From the NCBI GenBank assembly GCA_964573395.1, contig CAZNJI010000004.1:1-64000 (forward strand): a stretch of 64,000 nucleotides of DNA, given 5' to 3'. A model generated the notes under the pieces. That model made no database searches and had not been told where the DNA came from. It saw nothing but the letters and a program-made list of their open reading frames with translations. This DNA is from DATIBQ01 sp964573395 (GTDB lineage Bacteria; Patescibacteriota; Minisyncoccia; Phycocordibacterales; UBA9973). Of this stretch, positions 47,626-55,098 are shown one piece after another (position 1 is the first letter of the stretch; every line of letters begins with the position of its first letter). Both the position numbers and the translations under genes were made by a program.

Positions 47626-48387
47626 ATGATTATCATCAAAACCAAAGAAGAAATAGAGAAGCTCAGACGGGGCGGGCCGATTCTCGCCCGCATTTTAAAG
47701 CGCGTCGGAAAAGCAGTGAAACCAGGGGTTACCACGCTTGAGCTCGATGCGCTTGCCGAAAACCTGATCCGCGAGGCGGGCGGAGAGCCGTCGTTTTTGC
47801 ACTACAAGCCCTACGGCGCGCATTTTCCCTACCCGGCAAGCCTCTGCGTTTCCATTAATAGCGAAGTGGTCCATGGTATTCCTGGCACACGAAAAATAAA
47901 AGCCGGCGACATTGTTTCGCTTGATTTAGGGCTCAAATACGAAGGAGTATTCCTTGACCATGCTATTACCGTTACGGTCGGCGCCGTTCCGGCGAAAGAT
48001 AAAGAATTGGTTGCAGTATGCCAAGAAGCGCTCGATGCTGGAATCGCGCAGGCAGTTCCGGGGAACACCACTGGCGACATTGGACACGCAATTGAATCGG
48101 TGATTAAACCGCACAAATTCGGCATCCTTCGAACCTTTACGGGGCACGGCGTCGGACGTGCGATCCATGAAGATCCCTACGTTCCCAATTACGGGAAGCC
48201 AGGAAAGGGCGACAAGCTGAAGGCCGGCATGGTCATTGCAATAGAGCCCATGATTACCCGCGGTAAAGAATCGGTGTTCGTGGCACGCGACGGCTATACG
48301 GTAAAAACGACCGACAATTCCCGTGCGGCGCATTTCGAGCATACGGTACTGATTACTGAGAAAGGGCCGGAAATACTAACCAAATAA
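47626..48387 (+). CDS. map: Methionine aminopeptidase, type I
   Basis: The enzyme removes N-terminal Met from new proteins. The 253-aa pita-bread fold shows metal ligands in VSLDLGLKYEGVFLDHAIT (two Asp), GHGVGRAIHEDPYVPNYG (His), AIEPMITRG (Glu) and HFEHTVLITEKGPEIL (Glu region). Length is standard. It follows adk after 5 nt and ends at a terminator. Confidence 0.98.
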   Translation: MIIIKTKEEIEKLRRGGPILARILKRVGKAVKPGVTTLELDALAENLIREAGGEPSFLHYKPYGAHFPYPASLCVSINSEVVHGIPGTRKIKAGDIVSLDLGLKYEGVFLDHAITVTVGAVPAKDKELVAVCQEALDAGIAQAVPGNTTGDIGHAIESVIKPHKFGILRTFTGHGVGRAIHEDPYVPNYGKPGKGDKLKAGMVIAIEPMITRGKESVFVARDGYTVKTTDNSRAAHFEHTVLITEKGPEILTK

Positions 48388-48417
48388 AAAACCATCCCTA
48401 TAGGGATGGTTTTTTAT
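48385..48417. terminator. Bidirectional terminator between map and rplT
   Basis: AAAAAACCATCCC-TATA-GGGATGGTTTTTT, symmetric on both strands. Confidence 0.92.
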
Positions 48418-48426
48418 TTTACAAAA

Positions 48427-48774
48427 TTATTTCGTCGCTTTTTCGTAAATTCGCTTGAAGGATTCAGGGTTGTTCTGTGCAAGAGTAGCAAGCACTTTTC
48501 GGTCTACTTCAATCTTTGCTTTCTTCAGCGATCCGGCGAATTTGCTGTACGATCCGCCGAGTTCTCGAACGGCAGCGTTAATCTGTACTTGCCAGAGCGC
48601 TCGCGCGTCGGCTTTCTTGTCGCGTCGGTGCGCGAACGAATATGATCCGGCGTGTACAATCGCTTCATGTGCCTGGCGCTGCTTAGTGCTTCGTCCGAAG
48701 CGGTATCCTTTCGTTTGGCTTAATACGTTCTTTCGGCGCTTATTGGCAATAGTTCCTCGTTTTACTCGTGTCAT
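48427..48774 (-). CDS. rplT: Ribosomal protein bL20
   Basis: The 115-aa protein begins MTRVKRGTIANKRRKNVLSQ and contains QRHEA-like RQAHEAIVHAGSYSFAHRRD and WQVQINAAVRELGGSYSKFA. Third gene of the infC-rpmI-rplT operon. In E. coli L20 represses this operon; no obvious leader is present here. Confidence 0.97.
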   Translation of the reverse strand: MTRVKRGTIANKRRKNVLSQTKGYRFGRSTKQRQAHEAIVHAGSYSFAHRRDKKADARALWQVQINAAVRELGGSYSKFAGSLKKAKIEVDRKVLATLAQNNPESFKRIYEKATK

Positions 48775-48798
48775 GGTAGATAATTAAATTTATTTAAA

Positions 48799-48984
48799 TT
48801 AGCTGTGTGGGATGAATCGGGAAGCATTCTTATTCGTCATCGTAAAAGCCACCCCTTTTTTGCCGGCAAGCTGCTTGGTGCGAGACTGCTTCGCGTTGAA
48901 GTGGTTGAATCCTGGTTTTCGGCCGATAACTTTTCCGGTCTTGGTCAGTTTCAGGCGTTTCGTGTATGACTTATTTGTTTTCAT
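48799..48984 (-). CDS. rpmI: Ribosomal protein bL35
   Basis: The 61-aa basic protein (KSYTKRLKLTKTGKVIGRKP, NHFNAKQSRTKQLAGKKG) has the family length and pattern. It overlaps the end of infC by 14 nt, implying translational coupling. Confidence 0.95.
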   Translation of the reverse strand: MKTNKSYTKRLKLTKTGKVIGRKPGFNHFNAKQSRTKQLAGKKGVAFTMTNKNASRFIPHS

Positions 48985-49501
48985 GGTTTTTTGCTGACTT
49001 ATCTCGCTCGATGACGATAGAGAGCCCTTTCGGGCCTCGTTTATGTGGCTCCGAAATCTTATAGTGTTCGGTTATAAAATGCAAGACTCGATCGAGGCGC
49101 TCTTTTAAGAACGCGTCGCCCATGCCTTTTGCCCGGCCGGCCAAATACAGTTCCACCTTAATGCGATGTCCTTCCTTGAGCCATTTTGAGGCGGTTTTTG
49201 CCTTGAGCTCTAAGTCGTGGTCGCCGGTTTGAATCTTGATTTGGATTGCTTTCGTCTCTGTTGGTTTTGCCCCCTGCTTTGCTTTTTTCGCTTTCTTCGC
49301 CTGTTCATACTGGAATTTTCCAAAATCCATCAGTCGGGCAATCGGCGGCACTGCGTTTGGGCCAATTTCAATCAGGTCGACTCCTTGCTCTTCTGCCATT
49401 CGAAGCGCTTCAGCAATAGAAAACACACCTAAGTTCTTTCCTTCGTGATCGGTGACCCGAAGTTCCTGAGCGCGTATTTGCTTGTTGATTCGTTCCTTCA
49501 A
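48971..49501 (-). CDS. infC: Translation initiation factor IF-3
   Basis: The 176-aa factor prevents premature subunit joining and checks start codons. N-domain: INKQIRAQELRVTDHEGKNL; linker rich in Lys and Ala; C-domain: QIKIQTGDHDLELKAKTASK and VIERDKSAKNHENK. No ATG is available: the start is TTG (49501) or the ATT just before it (49504-49502), the latter being the codon used by E. coli infC for autoregulation. A promoter inside truB (-35 TTGACC 49565-49560, -10 TAGAAT 49542-49537, minus strand) gives a leader of only about 25 nt. Confidence 0.95.
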   Translation of the reverse strand: MKERINKQIRAQELRVTDHEGKNLGVFSIAEALRMAEEQGVDLIEIGPNAVPPIARLMDFGKFQYEQAKKAKKAKQGAKPTETKAIQIKIQTGDHDLELKAKTASKWLKEGHRIKVELYLAGRAKGMGDAFLKERLDRVLHFITEHYKISEPHKRGPKGLSIVIERDKSAKNHENK

Positions 49502-49526
49502 AATCGGTAGAGTGAGTACGATCTAA

Positions 49527-50312
49527 ATGAGCCATTATTCTAGCCTAAAACAAGAGCCTGGTCAAGGTATGCCTGGCGTTTTTCCGTTCTGGAAAAAAGC
49601 CGGCGAAACGCTTGCGGCCGCTTCCGTCCGGTTTCGGAACGAGCGGGGCATGGGGAGCGATGAAAAAATAACTTATGCGGGCAGGCTTGATCCGGCAGCA
49701 GAGGGGCTTGTGCTGTTTTTGGCGGGTGAAGCTCGCTACCAAAAAAACGAGTATCTGGGGCTTGATAAAACATATCGACTGACGGTGCTCTTCGGCATAC
49801 AGACCGACACGGGAGATTTGCTGGGCATTCCGGTGAGCGTATTGCCGAGTGAGTGCGTTCCCGCAGTGAGCGATTTCCCGAAAATATTTTCAGGTGAACA
49901 AACGCTGCCGTACCCGCTTTATTCGTCTCGTCCGGTAAAAGGAAAGCCGCTGTTCATGTATGCGCGAAGCAATGAACCGGTAGAGATACCCGAAAAAACA
50001 ATAACGATACGAAAGATTGCGCTCTTGAGCGAAGAAACTCTTGATGCGAATGCGCTTCTCAACCGAGTTCGGTTCTTCACGGAAACGGTTGTGGGCGATT
50101 TTCGCCAGGCGGCAATTAAAGAAAGTTGGGAAGAGAAACTAAAAAATGGTGGCGCGCAATTCAAACTTGCAACTTTCCGCATCACCTCTTCTTCAGGAGC
50201 GTACATGCGGAGCGTGGCAGAGAAAATGGGGGAGCAGATGCAAATTCCGGCCTGCGCCTATGCAATCATTCGGGAGAAAATAGGAGATTTTGAGGTGAGT
50301 GAATTTAATTAA
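49527..50312 (+). CDS. truB: tRNA pseudouridine-55 synthase TruB
   Basis: The enzyme makes pseudouridine 55 in the T loop of tRNAs. The 261-aa protein has the catalytic-Asp motif ITYAGRLDPAAEGLVLFL (for GTLDPLATGVL), then KTYRLTVLFGIQTDTGDL, and SSSGAYMRSVAEKMGEQM near the C-terminus. It is diverged around the active site but length and order fit. It starts 25 bp from infC on the opposite strand, and the infC promoter lies within its first codons. Confidence 0.9.
   Translation: MSHYSSLKQEPGQGMPGVFPFWKKAGETLAAASVRFRNERGMGSDEKITYAGRLDPAAEGLVLFLAGEARYQKNEYLGLDKTYRLTVLFGIQTDTGDLLGIPVSVLPSECVPAVSDFPKIFSGEQTLPYPLYSSRPVKGKPLFMYARSNEPVEIPEKTITIRKIALLSEETLDANALLNRVRFFTETVVGDFRQAAIKESWEEKLKNGGAQFKLATFRITSSSGAYMRSVAEKMGEQMQIPACAYAIIREKIGDFEVSEFN
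49537..49565 (-). promoter_or_regulatory. Promoter of infC-rpmI-rplT inside the start of truB
   Basis: On the minus strand, TTGACC (49565-49560), 17-nt spacer, TAGAAT (49542-49537). Transcription would start near 49530. Confidence 0.65.
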
Positions 50313-50346
50313 AGTTTTTTAAAAGCGTGCAATTAAGCGCTCGCTT

Positions 50347-50439
50347 GAAATGCCGTTTCGGGAACACGCATAAAATTCTCGTGAATTTTTGATCCGCTCG
50401 CCTTACGCCGACTGCGCGAGTTTCCCAAAACGGTATTTC
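50347..50439 (+). repeat. Dispersed structured repeat, copy e
   Basis: Arms GAAATGCCGTTTCGGGAA (50347-50364) and TTTCCCAAAACGGTATTTC (50421-50439) pair with few mismatches. Hairpin 1 is AAAATTC-TCGT-GAATTTT; hairpin 2 is CGCTCGCCTTACGCCGAC followed by TGCGCGAG, like copy a1. It lies just after truB in a 393-bp gap without genes. Confidence 0.8.
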
Positions 50440-50457
50440 TGCACTCGCTTCCGAGTT

Positions 50458-50634
50458 CTTGCCTTGAGGAATTTTGATCATACGAACCGGTGAATCGAAG
50501 CATTCCGAAGGAAAAAATAATCTGTCTGAGGCTTTGCGAGTTTTTATTTTTAGCGAAGGTGAGCCTCGTGAGTATTCAAAATTTCGAGGACAAGCCGGCT
50601 TTTTGCTTACTTTTTTCCGGCGAAAAAGTAAGGT
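50458..50634 (+). repeat. Second cluster of inverted repeats after truB
   Basis: Arms near 50458-50484 and 50563-50588 are partly complementary and enclose a GAGGCT/AGCCTC pairing. A separate perfect hairpin, CTTACTTTTT with AAAAAGTAAG (about 50608-50634), follows. No gene is visible. It could be another intergenic repeat family or terminators. Confidence 0.5.
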
Positions 50635-50642
50635 ATATATTA

Positions 50643-50671
50643 TTGACTAAATAGGCAAACTATGCTATAAT
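50643..50671 (+). promoter_or_regulatory. Strong promoter of the putative beta-barrel gene
   Basis: TTGACT (50643-50648), 17-nt spacer, TATAAT (50666-50671) preceded by TG-C. The leader is about 28 nt. Confidence 0.85.
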
Positions 50672-50705
50672 AGCAAAAATTTCAAAACGTTAAATATAGA
50701 AATAA

Positions 50706-51329
50706 ATGAGAAAAATATGCATGCTGATGTTCGCGAGTATTATGCTTGCCGAATCAGCCGCTCAGTCTTCTTTCTTCATTGAAGGCCAAGCAGTATACCC
50801 GACCTTCGGAGCAAAAGTGGACGGCCCCGACTACTATTTCATAAATCCTTTCTTTTCTGCAACGAACAAGAAAGGGAACGGGTTTTTCATCGAAGGATCG
50901 TTTGAGCCGGAAGTGTTCTCTATTTCTCCAGGGTTGCTGATCTCACGCACCGGAAAGGGAAAAGCCAAAGTCTACAAAGAGTTCGGCGTCGGGATGGGGT
51001 TTGAGTTTCCGCGATTGAAAGGCGGGCAGAAGGAGTTGTTCTTAAACGACTACTTCTACCTTGAATCCCATTCGGAGGACAGCGTTGACGTGAGGAAGAG
51101 AAATAAAATTATTCTGAATTTCAACCACGCCTACGCAGAATCATGGAAACACTGGTACATGCTCTCTGCTCTTTATTTTCCTTTGAAGTGGCTTGGTATT
51201 GGCGCTCATGCCCAAAGCTATGCCGCAACCGGCGCGCGCGTACAGCTTGCGCTTCCAAGCGGAATTAATATCTGGGCGGCAGGCTGGCCGAAGGAGAAAA
51301 TGCAGTTTGCAGTGAATGTGTACTTTTGA
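50706..51329 (+). CDS. Secreted beta-rich protein resembling a small outer-membrane barrel
   Basis: The 207-aa product has a signal peptide (about 5-20, cleavage near AAQS) and then alternating short amphipathic strands (SSFFIEGQAVYPTFGAKVDG, FGVGMGFEFPRLKGG, RVQLALPSGINIWAAGW), ending MQFAVNVYF with a C-terminal Phe as in outer-membrane barrels. CPR cells are generally thought to lack an outer membrane, so this is unexpected; it may instead be a secreted beta-sandwich. It has one of the best promoters in the window and its own terminator. No family is firmly recognised. Confidence 0.7.
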   Translation: MRKICMLMFASIMLAESAAQSSFFIEGQAVYPTFGAKVDGPDYYFINPFFSATNKKGNGFFIEGSFEPEVFSISPGLLISRTGKGKAKVYKEFGVGMGFEFPRLKGGQKELFLNDYFYLESHSEDSVDVRKRNKIILNFNHAYAESWKHWYMLSALYFPLKWLGIGAHAQSYAATGARVQLALPSGINIWAAGWPKEKMQFAVNVYF

Positions 51330-51348
51330 ATGAAGAGTCTTAAAAAAA

Positions 51349-51376
51349 GAAACCGCCCTCTTAGGGGCGGCTTTTT
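51349..51376 (+). terminator. Terminator after the beta-rich secreted protein gene
   Basis: CCGCCC and GGGCGG around a 6-nt loop, with T5 after. Confidence 0.85.
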
Positions 51377-51409
51377 GTTGGTTTGTAACTTTTTTTGAAG
51401 GACGATTCT

Positions 51410-51784
51410 TCATGCACTGACAGCGTTTTGCATTGCTTTTTTGATTTCTGAAACGGCTTCGTTCTTTAAAACGACGATTCCGTCTTTGCTGTAATGAACA
51501 GCAGGATGCATGTCGGTTACCTTGGGTCGGCCGACTGAGTCTTCTCCGAATACGTCGGGGTTAATGGTTTTCATTTGGTTTAAATCAACCAAATACCTGG
51601 TGTTTCCCGGCATTTTCAGTTGGCATGCCGCTAAATTTTTCGATCGCATTTCCTGTCCAACTTCGGCAACTGCCATATTTAAGGCAGGCTTGGAGGTAGA
51701 AACGGTTTCTGTGAACTGGCAGTTCAGAAATGGGTTTGCAGAGGCTTTAACGCTTGTCATGGGATGATTTGTTTTAAAGTGCAT
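51410..51784 (-). CDS. Hypothetical protein (124 aa)
   Basis: A soluble-looking product with MTSVKASANPFLNCQFTETV, GNTRYLVDLNQMKTINPDVF and HYSKDGIVVLKNEAVSEIKK. No signal or membrane segment and no recognised family. On the minus strand TTGATT (51833-51828) and TATAGT (51811-51806), 16 nt apart, give a 15-nt leader to the ATG at 51784; ATG 51760 is an alternative. Confidence 0.65.
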   Translation of the reverse strand: MHFKTNHPMTSVKASANPFLNCQFTETVSTSKPALNMAVAEVGQEMRSKNLAACQLKMPGNTRYLVDLNQMKTINPDVFGEDSVGRPKVTDMHPAVHYSKDGIVVLKNEAVSEIKKAMQNAVSA

Positions 51785-51840
51785 AAAATAAAAAGTGTTT
51801 TCAACACTATACACTCTTTTCCATAAAAATCAACTATTAT

Positions 51841-51869
51841 TTGACAGTACCTTTTGAAAAGCGTACAGT
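51841..51869 (+). promoter_or_regulatory. Promoter of the 102-aa membrane protein
   Basis: TTGACA (51841-51846), 17-nt spacer, TACAGT (51864-51869), about 9 nt of leader. Confidence 0.75.
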
Positions 51870-51884
51870 CTAAAAAAACAAATT

Positions 51885-52193
51885 ATGCACCTCCTAAACG
51901 CTTTTTCCCCGATTGAACACCCCATTGTACGGGGCATTCTCGCCCTCAGTGGGCTTATCATCCTCTACTTTATTTGCCGGGCTATCATTGGGCCGGAATT
52001 ATACGTCGAAGTGGAAATCACTTTCGACAAAGAACAGAAGCTCGTACGGCGGTACAAAAAGGATGGCAAGTATTTCATCGTTGAGCCTGCCGGAAACGGA
52101 GATGAGGAAAAGCTTATTGAACCGAACGAAAGCGAGGCGAAGATTATTGCAGAAGAATTTATCATCAAGCTTCAGTCTTTAAAAGTTGCCTAA
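51885..52193 (+). CDS. Hypothetical membrane-anchored protein (102 aa)
   Basis: One membrane helix (about 16-36) is followed by a short acidic-basic cytoplasmic or external domain (ELYVEVEITFDKEQKLVRRY, DEEKLIEPNESEAKIIAEEF). No family recognised. It is a single-gene unit with a consensus promoter and a terminator. Confidence 0.7.
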   Translation: MHLLNAFSPIEHPIVRGILALSGLIILYFICRAIIGPELYVEVEITFDKEQKLVRRYKKDGKYFIVEPAGNGDEEKLIEPNESEAKIIAEEFIIKLQSLKVA

Positions 52194-52205
52194 TGGTACA
52201 GTAGT

Positions 52206-52238
52206 GAACCCGCGCAGTCTTAGTTGCGCGGGTTTTTG
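52206..52238 (+). terminator. Terminator after the 102-aa gene
   Basis: AACCCGCGC and GCGCGGGTT (52207-52215 with 52226-52234) followed by T. Confidence 0.9.
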
Positions 52239-52443
52239 ACTCTGCGGCAGATATAGGTAAAAGAGGGAAAAGGCCACGAAAAATGAAAAAATAAAGTCTT
52301 GCTTGCCCGCTACTTTTTCAGTGTACTGCGCATAAACGGGGTTATCCACCTGGCTTCCGCCCACGCTTCTTGCTACAGTTGGTTTAGTAGTTTCGAAATA
52401 TTGAAATTACTGCTTTTTTGCAATCACGAAAACGTTCTTTTAT

Positions 52444-53070
52444 ATGACACACATAACGAATTCAATGGAATGGGTTGAATATGACCGCGGGCACAGCGTG
52501 GAATTGGTGCGGCGGCGGGAAAAGGATTGCTGGGAATGGCTCTTTCGGGGCAAAACCCTTGATTTCATCGTAAGAAAACTCAGTAATCTACTTCCGCTTA
52601 ACCAGAAAGCAGTGCTTCTTCCGTCGAAGGCAGACTGCGTTCTATTTGCCAACCCGCACCGCCCCGAAGAAATGGCTCTTGCTCTGCAGCAGCTATTTGA
52701 GCGCGAGCGTGCTCTGTGGGATGTGGTGCTCACGGCGCATGCATGGCGCGCGCCGCTCGAGCTTCCCGTACGCACCGACCAAACAAAACGGATTATGCTC
52801 ACGAAAAAAGACGAGGCGTGTTTCGACGTTTTGTTTCAGAAGAAGAATCTGGATTTCATTGCTGCCAAGCTGAATGCCGTCTGGCTTCCGGATGACGTGC
52901 GGATATTTTTTCCGGCGGCATGGAAAGAGGCGATTGTCGTGCACCGAAAAGATCTTGCCGGCGCGATATCTCAGGCAAAAGATCTGTTGTCCCGCATTGG
53001 CTCGCGGTACGACATTGGCCTTGCATGCAAGGAAGAGACGGCGCGGTTTCCATTCATGAAAGCGGTATGA
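52444..53070 (+). CDS. Hypothetical protein made of two tandem repeats
   Basis: The 208-aa product shows an internal duplication of about 75 residues: RREKDCWEWLFRGKTLDFIV with RKLSNLLP and LFERERALWDVVLTA in the first half, and TKKDEACFDVLFQKKNLDFI with AKLNAVWLP and LLSRIGSRYDIGLAC in the second. Each unit reads as beta-alpha-beta-helix. No known family recognised and no signal peptide. It ends at a terminator. A binding rather than catalytic role is possible, since no conserved catalytic cluster is seen. Confidence 0.7.
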   Translation: MTHITNSMEWVEYDRGHSVELVRRREKDCWEWLFRGKTLDFIVRKLSNLLPLNQKAVLLPSKADCVLFANPHRPEEMALALQQLFERERALWDVVLTAHAWRAPLELPVRTDQTKRIMLTKKDEACFDVLFQKKNLDFIAAKLNAVWLPDDVRIFFPAAWKEAIVVHRKDLAGAISQAKDLLSRIGSRYDIGLACKEETARFPFMKAV

Positions 53071-53081
53071 ACCCATTCAAT

Positions 53082-53110
53082 AACGGCTCCAGTTGACTGG
53101 AGCCGTTTCT
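53082..53110 (+). terminator. Terminator before the ArsR-type gene
   Basis: AACGGCTCCA-GTTGAC-TGGAGCCGTT stem with T-rich tail. Confidence 0.88.
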
Positions 53111-53130
53111 ATTTGCATACTTTAGAAACT

Positions 53131-53436
53131 ATGAAAATAAAAAAACCGCTTCCTCGTGCCGCTTATGAGCGCAACGCGGAAACCTATAAGATTCTCGCCA
53201 ACCCGAAACGGCTTGAAATACTGAATCTGCTTCGAGAACAGGAAATGTCCGTTGAAGATCTGGTGAAAACGCTCGGCGTTCCGAAAGCGAACGTTTCCCA
53301 GCATCTTGCACTCCTTCGTTATGCAAAGCTAGTAACTGTGCGCCCGGATGGGTTGAACCGCCACTATGCAATCGTTGACCCTCGGATCGTTGAGCCATGC
53401 CGTATTTTGCATCAGCTGTACTTGAAAAGGGGCTAA
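53131..53436 (+). CDS. ArsR-family winged-helix transcriptional regulator
   Basis: The 101-aa regulator has the ArsR/SmtB-type fold: YKILANPKRLEILNLL, then the HTH VEDLVKTLGVPKANVSQHLA and wing KLVTVRPDGLNRHYAIVDPR. The classical metal-site Cys motif (CVC) in the recognition helix is absent; a single Cys lies near the C-terminus. It may therefore respond to something other than metal. ATG 53131 is preferred over TTG 53113. The neighbouring VanZ gene is a possible target. Confidence 0.88.
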   Translation: MKIKKPLPRAAYERNAETYKILANPKRLEILNLLREQEMSVEDLVKTLGVPKANVSQHLALLRYAKLVTVRPDGLNRHYAIVDPRIVEPCRILHQLYLKRG

Positions 53437-53501
53437 CGGCAAAAACATCCTCATTTCAGCGTAATTAACGCGGGGGAGAGGGAAAATGGTATCATGGCGA
53501 C

Positions 53502-54347
53502 ATGCAAAAGCGTTTTATTCCAGCACTTTTTCTCGTGGTTTATGGCGCGCTCCTGATCAAGGTAATGGTATTCAAAGACGTGCCGCTTATGAGGGTGGGC
53601 GGAATTATGCTTAATTTTGGAGGAACGGCCGAAGGCCAAGCCAACCTCGTGCCGTTCAAGACCATCGTGCCGTATTTCTTTGGCGAGCAGGGGTTGATTA
53701 TCGCGGGCATTAATCTTGCCGGAAACATTGCTTTACTGGTGCCAATCGGATTTCTTATTCCATTCGTTTATCGGAACATGCAATGGAAAAAATCTTTGGC
53801 TCTTGGTGTCGCCGCCGGCCTTACCATCGAAGGAGCGCAGGTTTTGTTTCGCGTGGGCATATTCGACATTGATGACGTGATACTGAACGCGCTGGGGGTC
53901 ATGATCGGCCACTTCACATGTACGATTCTTGGAAAGTGGGTACGTGAAAAAAGATATATAAACATACTTATTGCAGTAATTATTGTTATTGCCGCCACTG
54001 CGGGTGCGTTTTATGCACTTTATCCGAAAGATCAACCGGTGAACCCAAGAGGTGTTGTTGGCAACAGTCAGGCTGGTGCAATTCTCCAAAATGGCGATCT
54101 CTGCGGTGGCACGGGCGGCAACGGGGAAATTGCCAGCGTAGGAATAAGTAATTTTATCATCAAACGAAATGATAACGACAGTGGTCAGATCATCCATCTT
54201 ACAGGCCGGGCCAGAATCGAAACTTCAACAGGTTCGGCAACTCTATCCGATTTGAAAATAGGAGATCATGTAACGCTGGTTGGAGGACCAAACCCCGATG
54301 GTAGTTTTACCGCGGAGGCTGTTTTCCTCTGTAATCCAACATACTAA
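53502..54347 (+). CDS. VanZ-like membrane protein with extra C-terminal domain
   Basis: The 281-aa protein has an N-terminal VanZ-type region with helices around an ANLVPFKTIVPYFFGEQG segment, NLAGNIALLVPIGFLIPFVY and GLTIEGAQVLFRVGIFDIDD-VILNALG, all family hallmarks. After a fifth helix (about 148-168) comes an extracytoplasmic beta-rich domain with DUF5666-like pattern (GRARIETSTGSATLSDLKIG, DHVTLVGGPNPDGSFTAEAV). TG-G-TATCAT (53487-53495) ends 6 nt before ATG, predicting leaderless mRNA. The role of VanZ proteins outside teicoplanin resistance is unclear. Confidence 0.85.
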   Translation: MQKRFIPALFLVVYGALLIKVMVFKDVPLMRVGGIMLNFGGTAEGQANLVPFKTIVPYFFGEQGLIIAGINLAGNIALLVPIGFLIPFVYRNMQWKKSLALGVAAGLTIEGAQVLFRVGIFDIDDVILNALGVMIGHFTCTILGKWVREKRYINILIAVIIVIAATAGAFYALYPKDQPVNPRGVVGNSQAGAILQNGDLCGGTGGNGEIASVGISNFIIKRNDNDSGQIIHLTGRARIETSTGSATLSDLKIGDHVTLVGGPNPDGSFTAEAVFLCNPTY

Positions 54348-54382
54348 AAAACATGAGCGCCCGAGAGGGCGCTCATGTTTTA
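54346..54382 (+). terminator. Terminator after the VanZ-like gene
   Basis: AAAACATGAGCGCCC-GAGA-GGGCGCTCATGTTTT, a perfect 15-bp stem. Confidence 0.93.
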
Positions 54383-54488
54383 ACAGGTGTGTTTATTGTA
54401 CCAAGTTAGAACCTATTTCCAAAATCGCTGACAATGTGCCACGCGCGAAGCGCGAGGTGACTCTAAACTAAATCATACGCTCCACGAA

Positions 54489-54704
54489 AGCCCCGCCACC
54501 GCCTCGCTTCACTCGACAACCCCGAAAGAAAACACTCCTTGCTTTTTGTTTTTGCGCGGGGGTGAATTTTTTCTGAAAAAGGAAAGGGTGTTTTCTTTCG
54601 GGGTTCTGCCCTCAATGCTTCGGGCAGGTGGCGGGGCTTCAATGCGGACTCGGTTTTGCGAAAACTATTTTTCTGGGGATTTGGATTTTCGCAAAACCGA
54701 GACT
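54489..54704 (+). repeat. Nested inverted repeats upstream of the copper cassette
   Basis: AGCCCCGCCACC (54489-54500) pairs with 54627-54638; AACCCCGAAAGAAAACAC (54518-54535) pairs perfectly with 54588-54605; CTGCCC/GGGCAG lies at 54606-54626. A second unit pairs CTCGGTTTTGCGAAAA (54649-54664) with 54686-54701. Two self-complementary CCGCGCGG boxes follow near 54725 and 54754. No gene is convincing in this gap (54348-54821). Confidence 0.7.
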
Positions 54705-54748
54705 AATTTGTTTTTGGATTTTGTCCGCGCGGAGGAGGGGTCTGGGGA

Positions 54749-54789
54749 GGAATCCGCGCGGGCTTTCTGATTTTTTGGCGAGTTTGACA
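54749..54789 (+). repeat. 41-bp perfect terminal inverted repeat, left end of copper cassette
   Basis: This segment is the exact reverse complement of 58803-58843. It begins GGAATCCGCGCGGGC and ends with TTGACA, which doubles as the -35 box of csoR. The two copies bracket exactly the four-gene copper operon. Confidence 0.95.
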
Positions 54790-54814
54790 AATATACCCCC
54801 TAGGGGGTATATTT
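54784..54814 (+). promoter_or_regulatory. CsoR-type operator and promoter
   Basis: TTGACA (54784-54789) and TATATT (54808-54813) flank a perfect palindrome, AAATATACCCCCT and its complement (54789-54814). This G/C-tract palindrome between -35 and -10 is typical of CsoR operators. The start codon at 54822 is 8 nt after the -10 box, so the mRNA is nearly leaderless. Confidence 0.88.
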
Positions 54815-54821
54815 GTTTTAT

Positions 54822-55097
54822 ATGAAATACATGAATGAAAATAGTAAGGCAAAAGTCGTGCGCCGCCTAAAACTTTTAGAAGGCCAGGTTCGCGGACTTC
54901 AAAGGATGGTGGAAAACGACACCTACTGCATTGACGTGATCACGCAAACATCAGCGGTAAAACAAGGCTTGTCTAATGTCGAAGACTTGCTTCTTGAAAA
55001 TCACCTTGGTCATTGCGTTTTCCATCAGGTGCAATCTGGTCAAACCAAAAAGGCCAAGGAAGAAATTATCAAAGTATACAAGCTAAAGAGAAAATAA
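54822..55097 (+). CDS. csoR: Copper-sensing repressor CsoR
   Basis: The 91-aa four-helix repressor releases DNA on binding Cu(I). Metal ligands match the CsoR set exactly: Cys36 (DTYCIDVI), His61 and Cys65 ([10 protein letters not shown]). The N-terminal [17 protein letters not shown] is the family signature. It sits directly after its predicted operator and one base before copA, so it autoregulates the operon. ATG 54822 fits the promoter; ATG 54831 is possible. Confidence 0.95.
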   Translation: MKYMNENSKAKVVRRLKLLEGQVRGLQRMVENDTYCIDVITQTSAVKQGLSNVEDLLLENHLGHCVFHQVQSGQTKKAKEEIIKVYKLKRK

Positions 55098-55098
55098 T

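Noticed and set aside
52179..52364. Minus-strand 61-codon frame in the gap before the two-repeat protein
   Set aside because: It overlaps the terminator and the end of the upstream gene, has no promoter and shows no recognisable family.
53113..53130. TTG start adding six residues to the ArsR-type regulator
   Set aside because: The extra residues match no family feature and ATG 53131 gives the usual N-terminus.
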